Shown here piece by piece: positions 15,584 through 23,603 of a DNA stretch of 64,000 nucleotides. Under the pieces are notes generated by a model. The model ran no database searches. It was not told the DNA's origin and was given only the letters and a program-made list of their open reading frames with translations. Both the position numbers and the translations under genes were made by a program. Source of the stretch: Bacillota bacterium (GTDB lineage Bacteria; Bacillota; Clostridia; Peptostreptococcales; Acidaminobacteraceae); NCBI GenBank assembly GCA_025210655.1, contig JAOARG010000069.1, positions 62,001 to 126,000 on the forward strand, written 5' to 3'. How positions within the stretch are numbered: position 1 is the first letter of the stretch; every line of letters begins with the position of its first letter.

Positions 15584-16547
15584 ATAGTAAACCTGTTAAT
15601 AAGTAATTAAACAGGTAACCGACAGAAATGATTCCAACACTGGTTATTGTAACGAAAATTTTTACAAGTTTTGCTTTTAGAACTTTTCTGAGCATAATCA
15701 TCTCAGGTAGTGAAAGAGCTGAAGCTGCCATCATAAAAGCTAAAGCAGTTCCTACTCCCATTCCTTTTCCTATAAGGGTTTCAATTATTGGAATCATCAT
15801 TACGTTACTTGTATATACAGGAACTCCAACAATGACACCAACAATTACAGCTAATGGATTATTAGGGCCTGCATACTCCATAAGAATGTTGTCAGGAGTC
15901 CAACCTTTGATAACAGCTCCTACCATTAGACCTAAGAGAACGTATTTCCACACATTTGACATCACGTCTTTCAATTCCTTATATGCAAAATAAAAACGAT
16001 CTTTGAAAGTTGTAAATTCTAAGCTTCCTATATCAGTTGATCTTAGTTGTATATAATCTTCAAGAAGATGTTCTAGATTCATTTTTTTAATAAGAAGTCC
16101 ACCTATAATTCCGATAAGAAGACCTGTTAGGGTGTAAGCTATTGCAATTTTCCACCCAAAAGCTATCCAAAGAAGGGCTACGGCAGCTTCATTTACTATA
16201 GGTGAAGTAATTAGGAATGAAAAAGTCGCACCTAGAGGTATCCCAGATTCTATAAAACCTATAAATACAGGTACTGATGAACATGAACAAAATGGTGTTA
16301 TGGCTCCAAGAATAGATGATAAAATATGGCTTGGGATTGTTCCAGTTTTGCTAAGTAGTTTCTTGACTTTTCTTGGATCTATATAACTTCTTAGAATACC
16401 TATTCCTAAAATTATAAGTGACATTAATCCTAATATTTCTATTGAAGCATATAAGAAAAAATGTAGCATAGCTCCAAGGCCTTCTGAGACCTGTAAGTGT
16501 AATATGTTTTCAATTAACCATGTAATTGAATTGGATAAGTATATCAT
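15582..16547 (-). CDS. ArsP-type permease (DUF318/UPF0718)
   Basis: 321 aa with about eight transmembrane helices. ITPFCSCSSVPVFIGFIESG at about residue 90 is the hallmark of the DUF318 permeases, which include the organoarsenical exporter ArsP; GVPVYTSNVMMIPI is a second family motif. AAGGAG sets the start at 16547. A palindrome of the same type as the MarR operators overlaps its promoter. The substrate could be trivalent organoarsenicals or another thiol-reactive metalloid; the Cys-rich neighbours support that but do not prove it. Confidence 0.8.
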   Translation of the reverse strand: MIYLSNSITWLIENILHLQVSEGLGAMLHFFLYASIEILGLMSLIILGIGILRSYIDPRKVKKLLSKTGTIPSHILSSILGAITPFCSCSSVPVFIGFIESGIPLGATFSFLITSPIVNEAAVALLWIAFGWKIAIAYTLTGLLIGIIGGLLIKKMNLEHLLEDYIQLRSTDIGSLEFTTFKDRFYFAYKELKDVMSNVWKYVLLGLMVGAVIKGWTPDNILMEYAGPNNPLAVIVGVIVGVPVYTSNVMMIPIIETLIGKGMGVGTALAFMMAASALSLPEMIMLRKVLKAKLVKIFVTITSVGIISVGYLFNYLLTGLL

Positions 16548-16580
16548 CGTATTTTCTCCTTTTTGTTTCATGGTACATTA

Positions 16581-16599
16581 TTTGCATTATACAAATAAA
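16581..16599 (-). promoter_or_regulatory. MarR-type operator over the permease promoter
   Basis: TTTGCATTATACAAATAAA on the plus strand is a near-palindrome (TTTGYAT-N-ATACAAA). On the minus strand it contains TATAAT, so a bound repressor would cover the -10. Two more copies lie before the MarR gene. Confidence 0.7.
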
Positions 16600-16608
16600 T
16601 GTTGTTTT

Positions 16609-16632
16609 AAAATCCTGCTTATACAGGATTTT
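16609..16632 (-). terminator. Terminator of the MarR-family gene
   Basis: AAAATCCTG and CAGGATTTT form a perfect 9-bp stem around 6 nt, with a TTTAAAA tail on the minus strand. The permease therefore has its own operator-controlled promoter. Confidence 0.7.
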
Positions 16633-16639
16633 ATTAAGT

Positions 16640-17131
16640 CTAGCAACAACTTGGATTTGATTTATCAAATGCATCCATAAGTAATGATACAGATTCTAGA
16701 ACATCGTCTATTGAACCTTTGGGAAGATTCCTAGTAATATCTTCATAGTATGAGTTGATTCTTTCTTGAACCTTATTAGCGGCTTCTACGCCTTCCGATG
16801 TTAGTTTAACTAAAACTATACGTCTATCTGAATCACTTCTAAATCTTTGGATGTATTTGTCTCTAACAAGCTTATCTACAATTCGGGTCATTGTGCTAGT
16901 ATTTAGATTCATTTTTATGCTTAAATCTTGCATGGTTATTGAAGATGATTGTAAGATTTCATTTAAACAATAGGCTTGAGTCATAGTAAAGCCTAGGGGT
17001 TTTATTTGATCCCTTTCAACTAACTGAAAATTACGCACTATTCTTTTGATCATATCTCCAACTTCGTTGACACAACATAGGTAGTGTTCATTTTCATCTA
17101 TGCATCGTTCACAGCCGTTTATTTCATTCAT
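16640..17131 (-). CDS. MarR-family repressor with terminal Cys pairs
   Basis: 163 aa. The MarR winged helix spans about residues 45-135 (SSITMQDLSIKMNLNTSTMTRIVDKLV, then the wing FRSDSDRRIVLVKLT). Extra Cys lie outside the core: CERC and LCC within the first 20 residues and SNPSCC at the very end. Together with the Cys-rich downstream gene this suggests thiol-based sensing of a metal(loid) or oxidant, which is inference. AAGGAGAGG lies before the ATG. Paired operators at its own promoter suggest autoregulation. Confidence 0.85.
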   Translation of the reverse strand: MNEINGCERCIDENEHYLCCVNEVGDMIKRIVRNFQLVERDQIKPLGFTMTQAYCLNEILQSSSITMQDLSIKMNLNTSTMTRIVDKLVRDKYIQRFRSDSDRRIVLVKLTSEGVEAANKVQERINSYYEDITRNLPKGSIDDVLESVSLLMDAFDKSNPSCC

Positions 17132-17152
17132 TATATCCTCTCCTTAATTTAA

Positions 17153-17205
17153 TTGTATCATGCAAATAAAATATGTCAAGAATTTATTTGTATAATACAA
17201 TTAAA
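17153..17205 (-). promoter_or_regulatory. MarR promoter with two inverted operator copies
   Basis: A 20-nt word occurs twice in opposite orientation: AATTGTATCATGCAAATAAA near 17151-17170 and, as its reverse complement, AATTGTATTATACAAATAAA near 17183-17202 (18 of 20 identical). On the minus strand TTGACA and TACAAT about 16 nt apart lie between and inside them. With the copy at 16581 this makes three sites. Confidence 0.75.
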
Positions 17206-17275
17206 TTTTAGTTACTTGTTAATTGATTAAAAAAAATATATAATAAAGCACAAAATAAGAGACGTGGTGATTATT

Positions 17276-18265
17276 ATGTACAAATTTGATAGATTAATGC
17301 CAGGGGATACTATTGGAATTTTTTCGCCTTCTGTTGGTATTACAAGGTTTTGTCCTAATAGATTTAATAGGGCTAAAGAGTTTTTTAAGTCAAAGGGATT
17401 TAATGTATTAGAAGGTACTTTAACTGGAAAGAGTGATTTTTATAGATCTGGAAGTATAAAGGATAGGGCAGAGGAATTAAATGAACTTATTAGAAATCCA
17501 AAGGTTAAATGTATTATGTCTACTATAGGTGGCATGAATTCAAACTCTCTACTTCCATACATTGATTATGAGGCCTTTAAAAGAAATCCTAAGATTGTTA
17601 TAGGTTATTCTGATGTAACTGCTATACTAAATGGTATTTATGCTCAGACGGGTATAACAACATTCTATGGACCAGCTTTTGTAGCCTCTTTTGGAGAGTT
17701 GCAGCCCCTTGTAAATGAGACATTTGGCTATTTTGAAGATATCTTATGTAATGATTTGAGTTTTCCGTATGAATTTAAGGCACCAGACTATTGGACAGAT
17801 GAGTTTATTGATTGGGAAAGTCAAACTAGAGAGAAGAAGTTGATAGAGAACCGCTTGGTTACGGTTATAGGTGGTAAAGTAAGGGGAAAAATAGTAGGTG
17901 GTAATCTAAATACTATGCAAGGGATTTGGGGAACAAAGTATATGCCTGAGATTAAAAAAGGTGATATATTATTTATAGAGGATTCCTTATGTGATGCTGC
18001 CACTATTGAGAGGAGTTTCGCACTATTAAAGATAAGTGGTGTACTTGATAGGGTATCTGGAATAATACTTGGTAAACATGAATTGTTTAAGGACTGTGGA
18101 TCTGGGAGAAAACCCTATGAAATTTTGTTAGAAGTTATGAAGGGAATAGAAATACCATTCTTGGCAGAATTTGATTGTAGTCATACCCATCCAATGATGA
18201 CATTACCTTTGGGAGTGACTGTAGAACTTGATGCGAGCAATAAAACTGTGAAAATAATAGGGTAA
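17276..18265 (+). CDS. LD-carboxypeptidase family protein (S66, MccF-like)
   Basis: 329 aa, full length for peptidase family S66. The nucleophile Ser is in KIVIGYSDVTAIL, the conserved STIGGMNSNSLLPYID precedes it, and the catalytic Glu (FIEDSL) and C-terminal His (CSHTHPMMTLPLG) follow. Family members trim muramoyl-tetrapeptides or cleave microcin C-like compounds. GTGGTGATTATT sets the start at 17276. It stands alone. Confidence 0.88.
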   Translation: MYKFDRLMPGDTIGIFSPSVGITRFCPNRFNRAKEFFKSKGFNVLEGTLTGKSDFYRSGSIKDRAEELNELIRNPKVKCIMSTIGGMNSNSLLPYIDYEAFKRNPKIVIGYSDVTAILNGIYAQTGITTFYGPAFVASFGELQPLVNETFGYFEDILCNDLSFPYEFKAPDYWTDEFIDWESQTREKKLIENRLVTVIGGKVRGKIVGGNLNTMQGIWGTKYMPEIKKGDILFIEDSLCDAATIERSFALLKISGVLDRVSGIILGKHELFKDCGSGRKPYEILLEVMKGIEIPFLAEFDCSHTHPMMTLPLGVTVELDASNKTVKIIG

Positions 18266-18422
18266 TTGTGAAACAAATATAATACATTGTATTGAGGAAG
18301 CTACTTAAAAAATGACTATAGTTGATTCTTAACTAAAATATGTTGCTTTACATTATCTATAAGTATTACAGTACAAGAATTTCAATGAACTTTTGTTAGT
18401 AGCTTGGTATTGGGGGGATATT

Positions 18423-19787
18423 ATGTTCTACGATGGAAAGCTTAGTTTTGATGAATTTGTCAGCATAGTTGATGAACTTTACGATGAAATACTGATTTAT
18501 GATAATAATTATAAGATTATATATATCAATAAGGCATGCAAGAGACATTATGGAACATCTCAGGAGGAAATGATAAATAGTAGTTTTTATGATTTTGCTG
18601 GGGAATACTGGTCTACCTCTGTACTTCCCTATGTATATAAGACTAAGAAGGCTGTTCAGCAGAAGCAGGAGACTGTTCTTGGTGCAAAGTTACTTACTAT
18701 TGCTATTCCGGTTTTAGATAGTAATGGGGAAGTAAAGTATGTTGCCATGAGTGTAAGGGATGATATTCCTGATACTGATCAAAGTCATGCACTTCTTGAG
18801 GATGTAATTCCTGTATCCATGACCAATGTAGATAAAAAACTTATTTACGGAAATGAAAAAATGAAAAAGGTTCTTGGACTTGTAAATGAGATTTCTAATC
18901 TTGATGTTCCAATCTTGATAACTGGAGAATCCGGTGTTGGTAAAACAATGATTGGTAAGTATGTTCACGAAAATAGTGATAGAAGTAACAAGTCTTTTGT
19001 TCACATTAACTGTGCTACCATAAGTAAATCCTTATTCGAATCAGAACTATATGGATATGAAAAAGGGAGCTTTACAGGTGCTAAATCAGCTGGTAAAAAA
19101 GGACTTGCCCTGGAAGCTGATGGGGGAACTCTTTTCCTTGATGAGATATCTGAACTTCCTTATGAAATACAGGCCAAGTTCCTTCAGTTTGTACAGGAGA
19201 AGAAGTTTTATCCTGTTGGATCTACAAAGCCAATAGAGGTAGATGTTAGAATAATTGCTGCTACTAATAGAAACTTGGAGCAGATGGTTGATATGGGTAC
19301 TTTTAGGGAGGACTTGTACTATAGATTGAATGTTTTTGAAGTGGATATTCCTTCCCTTAGGGAGAGAAAAGAAGATATTATATTATTATCAAATTATTTT
19401 TTAAACAAGTACTGCAATAAGTATAGCAAGTCCCATAGATTTTCTGAAGAGGTAAAGGATATTTTTAGAAATTATTCTTGGAAGGGTAATGTGAGGGAAC
19501 TTTCCCATATAATTGAGAGACTTGTTGTAGTAACTAAAGAGGTTGAGATAAAACCAGTAAATCTTCCTAAGCATTTGTATGAAATAATTAAAGTTGATTC
19601 ATTTAATGATTTTCATATGAATTTAGAATATGGAAAAACATTAACTCAGATGCTTGATGGATATGAAGAAAAGATAGTAAAGAAAGTTTATGAAGACTGT
19701 AATTCCACAAGAAAAATGGGGAATATTCTTGGTATTAGTCAGTCAAAAGCTTCTAAACTGTATAGGAAGTATATTAAAGGTGAGTGA
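18423..19787 (+). CDS. Sigma-54-dependent transcriptional activator (PAS + AAA+ + Fis HTH)
   Basis: 454 aa. A PAS sensor domain covers about residues 8-115. The AAA+ domain has Walker A GESGVGKT, the sigma-54 contact loop GSFTGA and Walker B GGTLFLDEI. A Fis-type HTH closes the protein (TRKMGNILGISQSKASKLYRKY). Such proteins are enhancer-binding ATPases for sigma-54 polymerase. GGGGGGATATT precedes ATG 18423. The only clear -24/-12 promoter in the window lies 230 nt downstream, before the enolase-superfamily gene, its likely target. The PAS ligand is unknown. Confidence 0.93.
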   Translation: MFYDGKLSFDEFVSIVDELYDEILIYDNNYKIIYINKACKRHYGTSQEEMINSSFYDFAGEYWSTSVLPYVYKTKKAVQQKQETVLGAKLLTIAIPVLDSNGEVKYVAMSVRDDIPDTDQSHALLEDVIPVSMTNVDKKLIYGNEKMKKVLGLVNEISNLDVPILITGESGVGKTMIGKYVHENSDRSNKSFVHINCATISKSLFESELYGYEKGSFTGAKSAGKKGLALEADGGTLFLDEISELPYEIQAKFLQFVQEKKFYPVGSTKPIEVDVRIIAATNRNLEQMVDMGTFREDLYYRLNVFEVDIPSLRERKEDIILLSNYFLNKYCNKYSKSHRFSEEVKDIFRNYSWKGNVRELSHIIERLVVVTKEVEIKPVNLPKHLYEIIKVDSFNDFHMNLEYGKTLTQMLDGYEEKIVKKVYEDCNSTRKMGNILGISQSKASKLYRKYIKGE

Positions 19788-19875
19788 AAACGCACTCGCG
19801 AGTACATTCTCACTCACTAGCTATTAAAAGCGGTAGAAAACAATAAATTATTAAAAATTTAAGCTATTAACACTA

Positions 19876-19910
19876 AAAACCGAGTGCAAATGCACTCGGT
19901 TTTGTTTTGT
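19876..19910 (+). terminator. Terminator of the sigma-54 activator gene
   Basis: AAAACCGAGTGCA and TGCACTCGGTTTT form a perfect 13-bp stem with a T-rich tail. Confidence 0.9.
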
Positions 19911-20017
19911 TAAAGGAACAAAAAAGATATTGAAATGAGTATACAAATATTTTATAGAAATGGATTAGCCAGTATTTCCAGTGAATACAGAAGTTTTAGG
20001 AATGGGATTCTCAATTT

Positions 20018-20033
20018 TGGCATGTCTTTTGCA
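20018..20033 (+). promoter_or_regulatory. Sigma-54 (-24/-12) promoter
   Basis: TGGCATG-TCTT-TTGCA matches the TGGCAYG-N4-TTGCW consensus, with GG (20019) and GC (20031) exactly 12 nt apart. It lies about 55 nt before the start of the enolase-superfamily gene and downstream of a sigma-54 activator gene. Confidence 0.9.
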
Positions 20034-20087
20034 ATATACATTATTGTCGACTAAGAGGCCTATTAGGATATGGAGGGAAAACGTTTT

Positions 20088-21206
20088 ATGAAAATAACAG
20101 ATGTAGAAGTAATTTGTTTAAGAGTACCTAAAATTGGTGAAAGATGTGTTTGGGGAGAAGATGCTGTAGTAGTAAGAGTACACACAGATGAAGGTATTGT
20201 TGGTATAGGAGAGACAGATTCTTCACCACTTGTAGTTAAAAGTGTTATAGAAACACCAAATTCAAATCTAGCATGTTTTGGATTAAAGGAAGTACTGATC
20301 GGAGAAAATCCTCTTGATATTGAGAGACTTTGGAATAAAATGTATGAAATGTCCAATTATCTTGGCAGAAGGGGTGCCGGTATCCATGCCATGAGTGCTA
20401 TCGATATTGCTTTATGGGATATAGCTGGTAAATATCACGGAAAGCCAGTTTATGAGTTACTTGGTGGAAAAAAGAGAGATATGATTAGAGCTTATGGAAC
20501 TTTTATTCCTGCAGATACACCAGAAGAAAACAAGGTTATTGTTAGGGAATTAATTGATGCAGGCTTTACAAGTCTTAAGTTTGGTGGAGGAATACTAGGT
20601 GATGATCCTGATACAGACTATGAAATAATCAAGGCTGTTAGGGAAGAAGCTGGCGAAGATTTTGAGCTTCAAATAGATTTAGCTGCAAAATGGAGAACAC
20701 CTGAGCATACACTTATGATGGCAAAAAGACTTGAAGAATTTAATCTAAATTGGATTGAAGAGCCAATTGGTTCAGATGATCTTCTAGGTTATAGAAATCT
20801 TGGTGATTCAATTAAACCAATGATTGCAGGTGGAGAGACACTTACTACAACTCATGAGTTTGTTCAGTTTTTAGAGTTTGGTAAACCTGATCTTGTTCAG
20901 CCTGACGTGACAAGATGTGGTGGTATCACTGAATCTATGAAAATTTATGATTTATCAAAAAAATACGGTGTTAAACTTGTACCACATGGATTTAGTACAG
21001 GTATTCTTATTGCAGCAACAGTTCATTTTCTAGCAGCATGTGAGACTACTGATTTAATTGAGTATTCACAGAGTACAAGTCCATTATTTAAGAGTTTAGT
21101 AAAAAATAAGATTCAGTTTGATAATGGTTTTGTACATGTACCTGATGCACCGGGTCTTGGTATTGAACTTGATGAAGAAACTATTGAGAAGTATAGGATA
21201 TTTTAG
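20088..21206 (+). CDS. Enolase-superfamily enzyme (mandelate racemase / muconate cycloisomerase-like)
   Basis: 372 aa. The capping domain (about 1-125) is followed by a beta/alpha barrel with metal ligands in QIDLAAKW (Asp), NWIEEPIG (Glu) and AGGETL (Glu). TSLKFGGG supplies the first active-site Lys; QPDVTRCGG and LVPHGFSTG supply a mandelate-racemase-type Asp/His pair. The enzyme removes a proton alpha to a carboxylate, so a racemase, epimerase or dehydratase is likely. The sigma-54 promoter and the following BCCT transporter suggest a betaine- or carnitine-like carboxylate as substrate; that is inference. Start at 20088 is chosen from the family start and spacing. Confidence 0.85.
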   Translation: MKITDVEVICLRVPKIGERCVWGEDAVVVRVHTDEGIVGIGETDSSPLVVKSVIETPNSNLACFGLKEVLIGENPLDIERLWNKMYEMSNYLGRRGAGIHAMSAIDIALWDIAGKYHGKPVYELLGGKKRDMIRAYGTFIPADTPEENKVIVRELIDAGFTSLKFGGGILGDDPDTDYEIIKAVREEAGEDFELQIDLAAKWRTPEHTLMMAKRLEEFNLNWIEEPIGSDDLLGYRNLGDSIKPMIAGGETLTTTHEFVQFLEFGKPDLVQPDVTRCGGITESMKIYDLSKKYGVKLVPHGFSTGILIAATVHFLAACETTDLIEYSQSTSPLFKSLVKNKIQFDNGFVHVPDAPGLGIELDEETIEKYRIF

Positions 21207-21214
21207 TAGGTACT

Positions 21215-21238
21215 TTGGCTGTTAAAAAGCACAGCCAA
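21215..21238 (+). terminator. Hairpin after the enolase-superfamily gene
   Basis: TTGGCTGT and ACAGCCAA pair around 8 nt. It directly precedes the hairpin repeat and lacks a T-run, so it may be part of that element instead. Confidence 0.4.
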
Positions 21239-21512
21239 GTTGAGCATTATGATTAATCATAACGTTAAGCAGTCAAAAAATTCCTGTTAAGCGATGAGTT
21301 TGACAACTCATTGTTAAGCAATAATTTTTCAAATTATCGTACTAGGATAGTTTACTACGTAAACATTATTTTAAATTAGCTTGCGTAGCAAGGTTTCAAT
21401 GAACGCATTTGAAAAATGCCGCTTCACGTCCAGATACATGGATGCTTAACGGTGGAACACCAGCTTAACATATGTTATAAACATATTGCTAAACAAGAGT
21501 GTTAGAAGTATA
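21239..21512 (+). repeat. Multi-hairpin repeat, GTTAAGC-linker family, two inverted copies
   Basis: Left copy: GTTGAGC, then GTTAAGC at 21264, 21286 and 21313, separating hairpins such as ATTATGAT/ATCATAAC, GATGAGTT/AACTCATT and AATAATTT/AAATTAT, then CGTACTAGG and an AT-rich hairpin GTTTAC/GTAAAC. Right copy in reverse: GCATTT/AATGC, GGTG/CACC, ATATGT/ACATAT and GAGTGTT/AACACTC separated by GCTTAAC (21444, 21463) and GCTAAAC (21488). The linkers of the two copies are complementary. It fills the gap between the enzyme and BCCT genes. Confidence 0.8.
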
Positions 21513-21572
21513 AACACTCTATTTATCAAATTTTTATGGGCGTAAAAATTGTCATTCATAGGGGGAGCATAA

Positions 21573-23123
21573 ATGAGTATTGAAACGAAAAAAGTTAAGT
21601 ACGATAAATTACTGATTAGTATTAGTATGGCACTGGTTCTTTTTGTAGTAGCTTTTCTTGCTTTGAAGCCGGATGAGGCTCAAAGTGCAGCAAGTAAAAT
21701 ATTTGGATTGTTTACAGACATGTTTGGATCAGGGGTATTATTGTTTGCATTCTTAGGAATTATTCTTCTTGTTGGAATAGCTATGAGTAAATTTGGTTCC
21801 ATAAGACTGGGGATGGAAAAACCTGAGTATTCAACATTTAAATGGGTTGCTATGATGATATGCTGTGGACTTGGTTCAGCAACTGTTTATTGGGCATTTA
21901 TGGAGTGGGCTTACTATATTGGAACTCCTGGAATAGGCTTAGAGCCAGGTTCTTCTTTGGCATATGAAATGAGTGTTTCTTATACAATGTTCCACTGGGG
22001 AGTTAGTGCTTGGACTTTATATGCGTTAGCAGCTATACCTGTGGCATATCACTTCTATGTAAGAAAGAATGGGGGACTTTCTTTCTCCTCTGTTGTTAGT
22101 GCTATGACAGGAATAAAGGCAAATGGAATTTTAGGTAGAATTATTGATGTAATATTCATCTTTACGTGTTTTGGTGGATTAAGTATTACACTAGGTGTAT
22201 CTGTACCACTTGTTACTCAGGTAATCTGTAGTGTTATTGGTATAACACCAACATTTACTATGAATATTATTCTTATTATTGTAATCTCAATAATTTACTC
22301 TTTCAGTTCTTACATTGGAATTCAAAAGGGAATGAGTAAGCTTGCAGATTGGAATACTAAGCTTGCAATATTATTCTGTATTTTAGTACTATTTATTGGA
22401 CCAACTCTTTTTATCATGAAGAACTTTGTAAACTCATTTGGTTTAATGGTACAAAACTTTGTTAGAATGAGTTTATTCACAGACCCAGTAAACGGATCAG
22501 GATTCCCTGAGTCATGGACTATATTCTACTGGTTATACTGGATAGCATATGCACCATTTACAGCACTATTTATAACAAAGGTATCAAAGGGAAGAACTAT
22601 TCGTTCGGTTATCACTAATACCCTTGTAAGTGGATCATGTGGTTGTTTCTTCTTCTTCGGAATACTTGGAAGTTTTACAATGGAAAGACAACTATCAGGA
22701 GTAGTATCAGTAGTAGAGATGTTAGGGATGGGACAAGACAAGGAAGCAATCGTTATGGCACTACAGTCACTTCCAGGAGGAAATCTATTATTAGTATTAT
22801 TCGCAGTAATTACAGTATTCTTCTTAGCAACAACACTGGATGGAGCAGCATTTACAATGGCATCAACAGCCACTCCAGGACTTAAAAACGATGAAGAACC
22901 ACATCCAATGCACAGACTGTTCTGGTGCGCAATGCTTGCATTAGTACCACTTACAATGATTATGATCGGTGCAAGTCTTAATACAATAAAGACATGTGCA
23001 GTTGCAACAGCTATTCCTCTAATATTTATTATGATAGTAATGCTAGTTGGATGGTTAAAATGGATGTTTGCAGATTATGGTTCAAAGCATTCTGTTGAGA
23101 TTCATGAAGAGTTTAAAATGTAA
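21573..23123 (+). CDS. BCCT family transporter (CaiT-like)
   Basis: 516 aa with twelve transmembrane helices typical of betaine/carnitine/choline transporters. GLGSATVYWAFMEWAYY corresponds to the conserved third-helix region and WTIFYWLYWIAYAPFTALFITKVSKGRT to the Trp-rich TM8 substrate segment with the following Arg. There is no long C-terminal osmosensing extension, which fits a precursor/product exchanger of the CaiT kind. GGGGGAGC precedes the ATG. It follows the enolase-superfamily gene on the same strand, 366 nt away across a hairpin repeat. Confidence 0.9.
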   Translation: MSIETKKVKYDKLLISISMALVLFVVAFLALKPDEAQSAASKIFGLFTDMFGSGVLLFAFLGIILLVGIAMSKFGSIRLGMEKPEYSTFKWVAMMICCGLGSATVYWAFMEWAYYIGTPGIGLEPGSSLAYEMSVSYTMFHWGVSAWTLYALAAIPVAYHFYVRKNGGLSFSSVVSAMTGIKANGILGRIIDVIFIFTCFGGLSITLGVSVPLVTQVICSVIGITPTFTMNIILIIVISIIYSFSSYIGIQKGMSKLADWNTKLAILFCILVLFIGPTLFIMKNFVNSFGLMVQNFVRMSLFTDPVNGSGFPESWTIFYWLYWIAYAPFTALFITKVSKGRTIRSVITNTLVSGSCGCFFFFGILGSFTMERQLSGVVSVVEMLGMGQDKEAIVMALQSLPGGNLLLVLFAVITVFFLATTLDGAAFTMASTATPGLKNDEEPHPMHRLFWCAMLALVPLTMIMIGASLNTIKTCAVATAIPLIFIMIVMLVGWLKWMFADYGSKHSVEIHEEFKM

Positions 23124-23168
23124 TAGTTAGTAGGGTAGTTGGTTAGTTTGATTGTGTGATAGGATTTA

Positions 23169-23200
23169 GGAGCGGTTGTGTTTTGCAACTGCTCTTTTCT
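23169..23200 (+). terminator. Terminator of the BCCT transporter gene
   Basis: GAGCGGTTG and CAACTGCTC pair with one G-T around TGTTTTG and run into TTTTCTT. Confidence 0.75.
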
Positions 23201-23213
23201 TATGTCTAAATTA

Positions 23214-23347
23214 GTCTAGGGACTCCCTTTGGTCGCATCTAGGTGTTCACTATGTTCAAGTCTAGGGAGAATGGTAGCTTTGCTACATCCCATCTAGGGT
23301 CGATGTTTCATCGACATCCATGGATATGTTTTACAAAGGTAAAACAA
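23214..23347 (+). repeat. Multi-hairpin repeat, TCTAGG-linker family, copy 2
   Basis: GTCTAGG, ATCTAGG, GTCTAGG, ATCTAGG and ATCCATGG separate four short hairpins and a final GTTTTAC/GTAAAAC hairpin. Short stems include GGTAGC/GCTAC and GTCGATG/CATCGAC. The two first hairpins share a TTC...TC internal-loop pattern with the copies at 23378 and 40086. Confidence 0.8.
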
Positions 23348-23377
23348 CAATTTAAGAAGTTCAAGAACTTATATAAA

Positions 23378-23506
23378 GTATCTTTCCCAAAGGAAAATAT
23401 CATTGGATGGAGTTGGAACAACTCTCCTTAGAATAGATACACTATGTATCTTACCTAGATATGAGCTTTGCGAAATCCTAGATACGACGAAAGGGAAGTC
23501 CTAGAC
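23378..23506 (-). repeat. Multi-hairpin repeat, TCTAGG-linker family, copy 3 (inverted)
   Basis: Read on the minus strand: GTCTAGG, ATCTAGG, ATCTAGG, TTCTAAGG, ATCCAATG, separating hairpins that include GATACAT/TGTATC and GAGTTG/CAACTC, then a TTTTCC/GGGAAA AT-rich hairpin. It faces copy 2 with 30 nt between, so the linkers of the two copies are mutually complementary. Confidence 0.8.
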
Positions 23507-23603
23507 TAACAACACTAGGCCGAGAAAAAAAGTTTTAACTTGGTAAAACAATCATCAAGATATATAATATCTGTAGACATCCACTATTATCAGGGGGAAG
23601 ATT

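Larger units (their letters stand above)
23124..23603. other. 480-nt intergenic region filled by a terminator and two repeat copies
   Basis: The BCCT terminator (23169-23200) is followed by two inverted copies of the TCTAGG hairpin repeat (23214-23506) and then the promoter zone of the K+ channel gene. A 62-codon frame inside the repeat has no ribosome binding site and is not called. Confidence 0.6.

Noticed and set aside
15413..15610. 65-codon open frame on the plus strand
   Set aside because: It runs through the GC-rich hairpin cluster and the end of the permease gene, with no ribosome binding site and no family likeness.
23243..23431. 62-codon open frame on the plus strand
   Set aside because: It lies wholly inside two inverted TCTAGG repeat copies; its sequence is explained by hairpins and it has no ribosome binding site.
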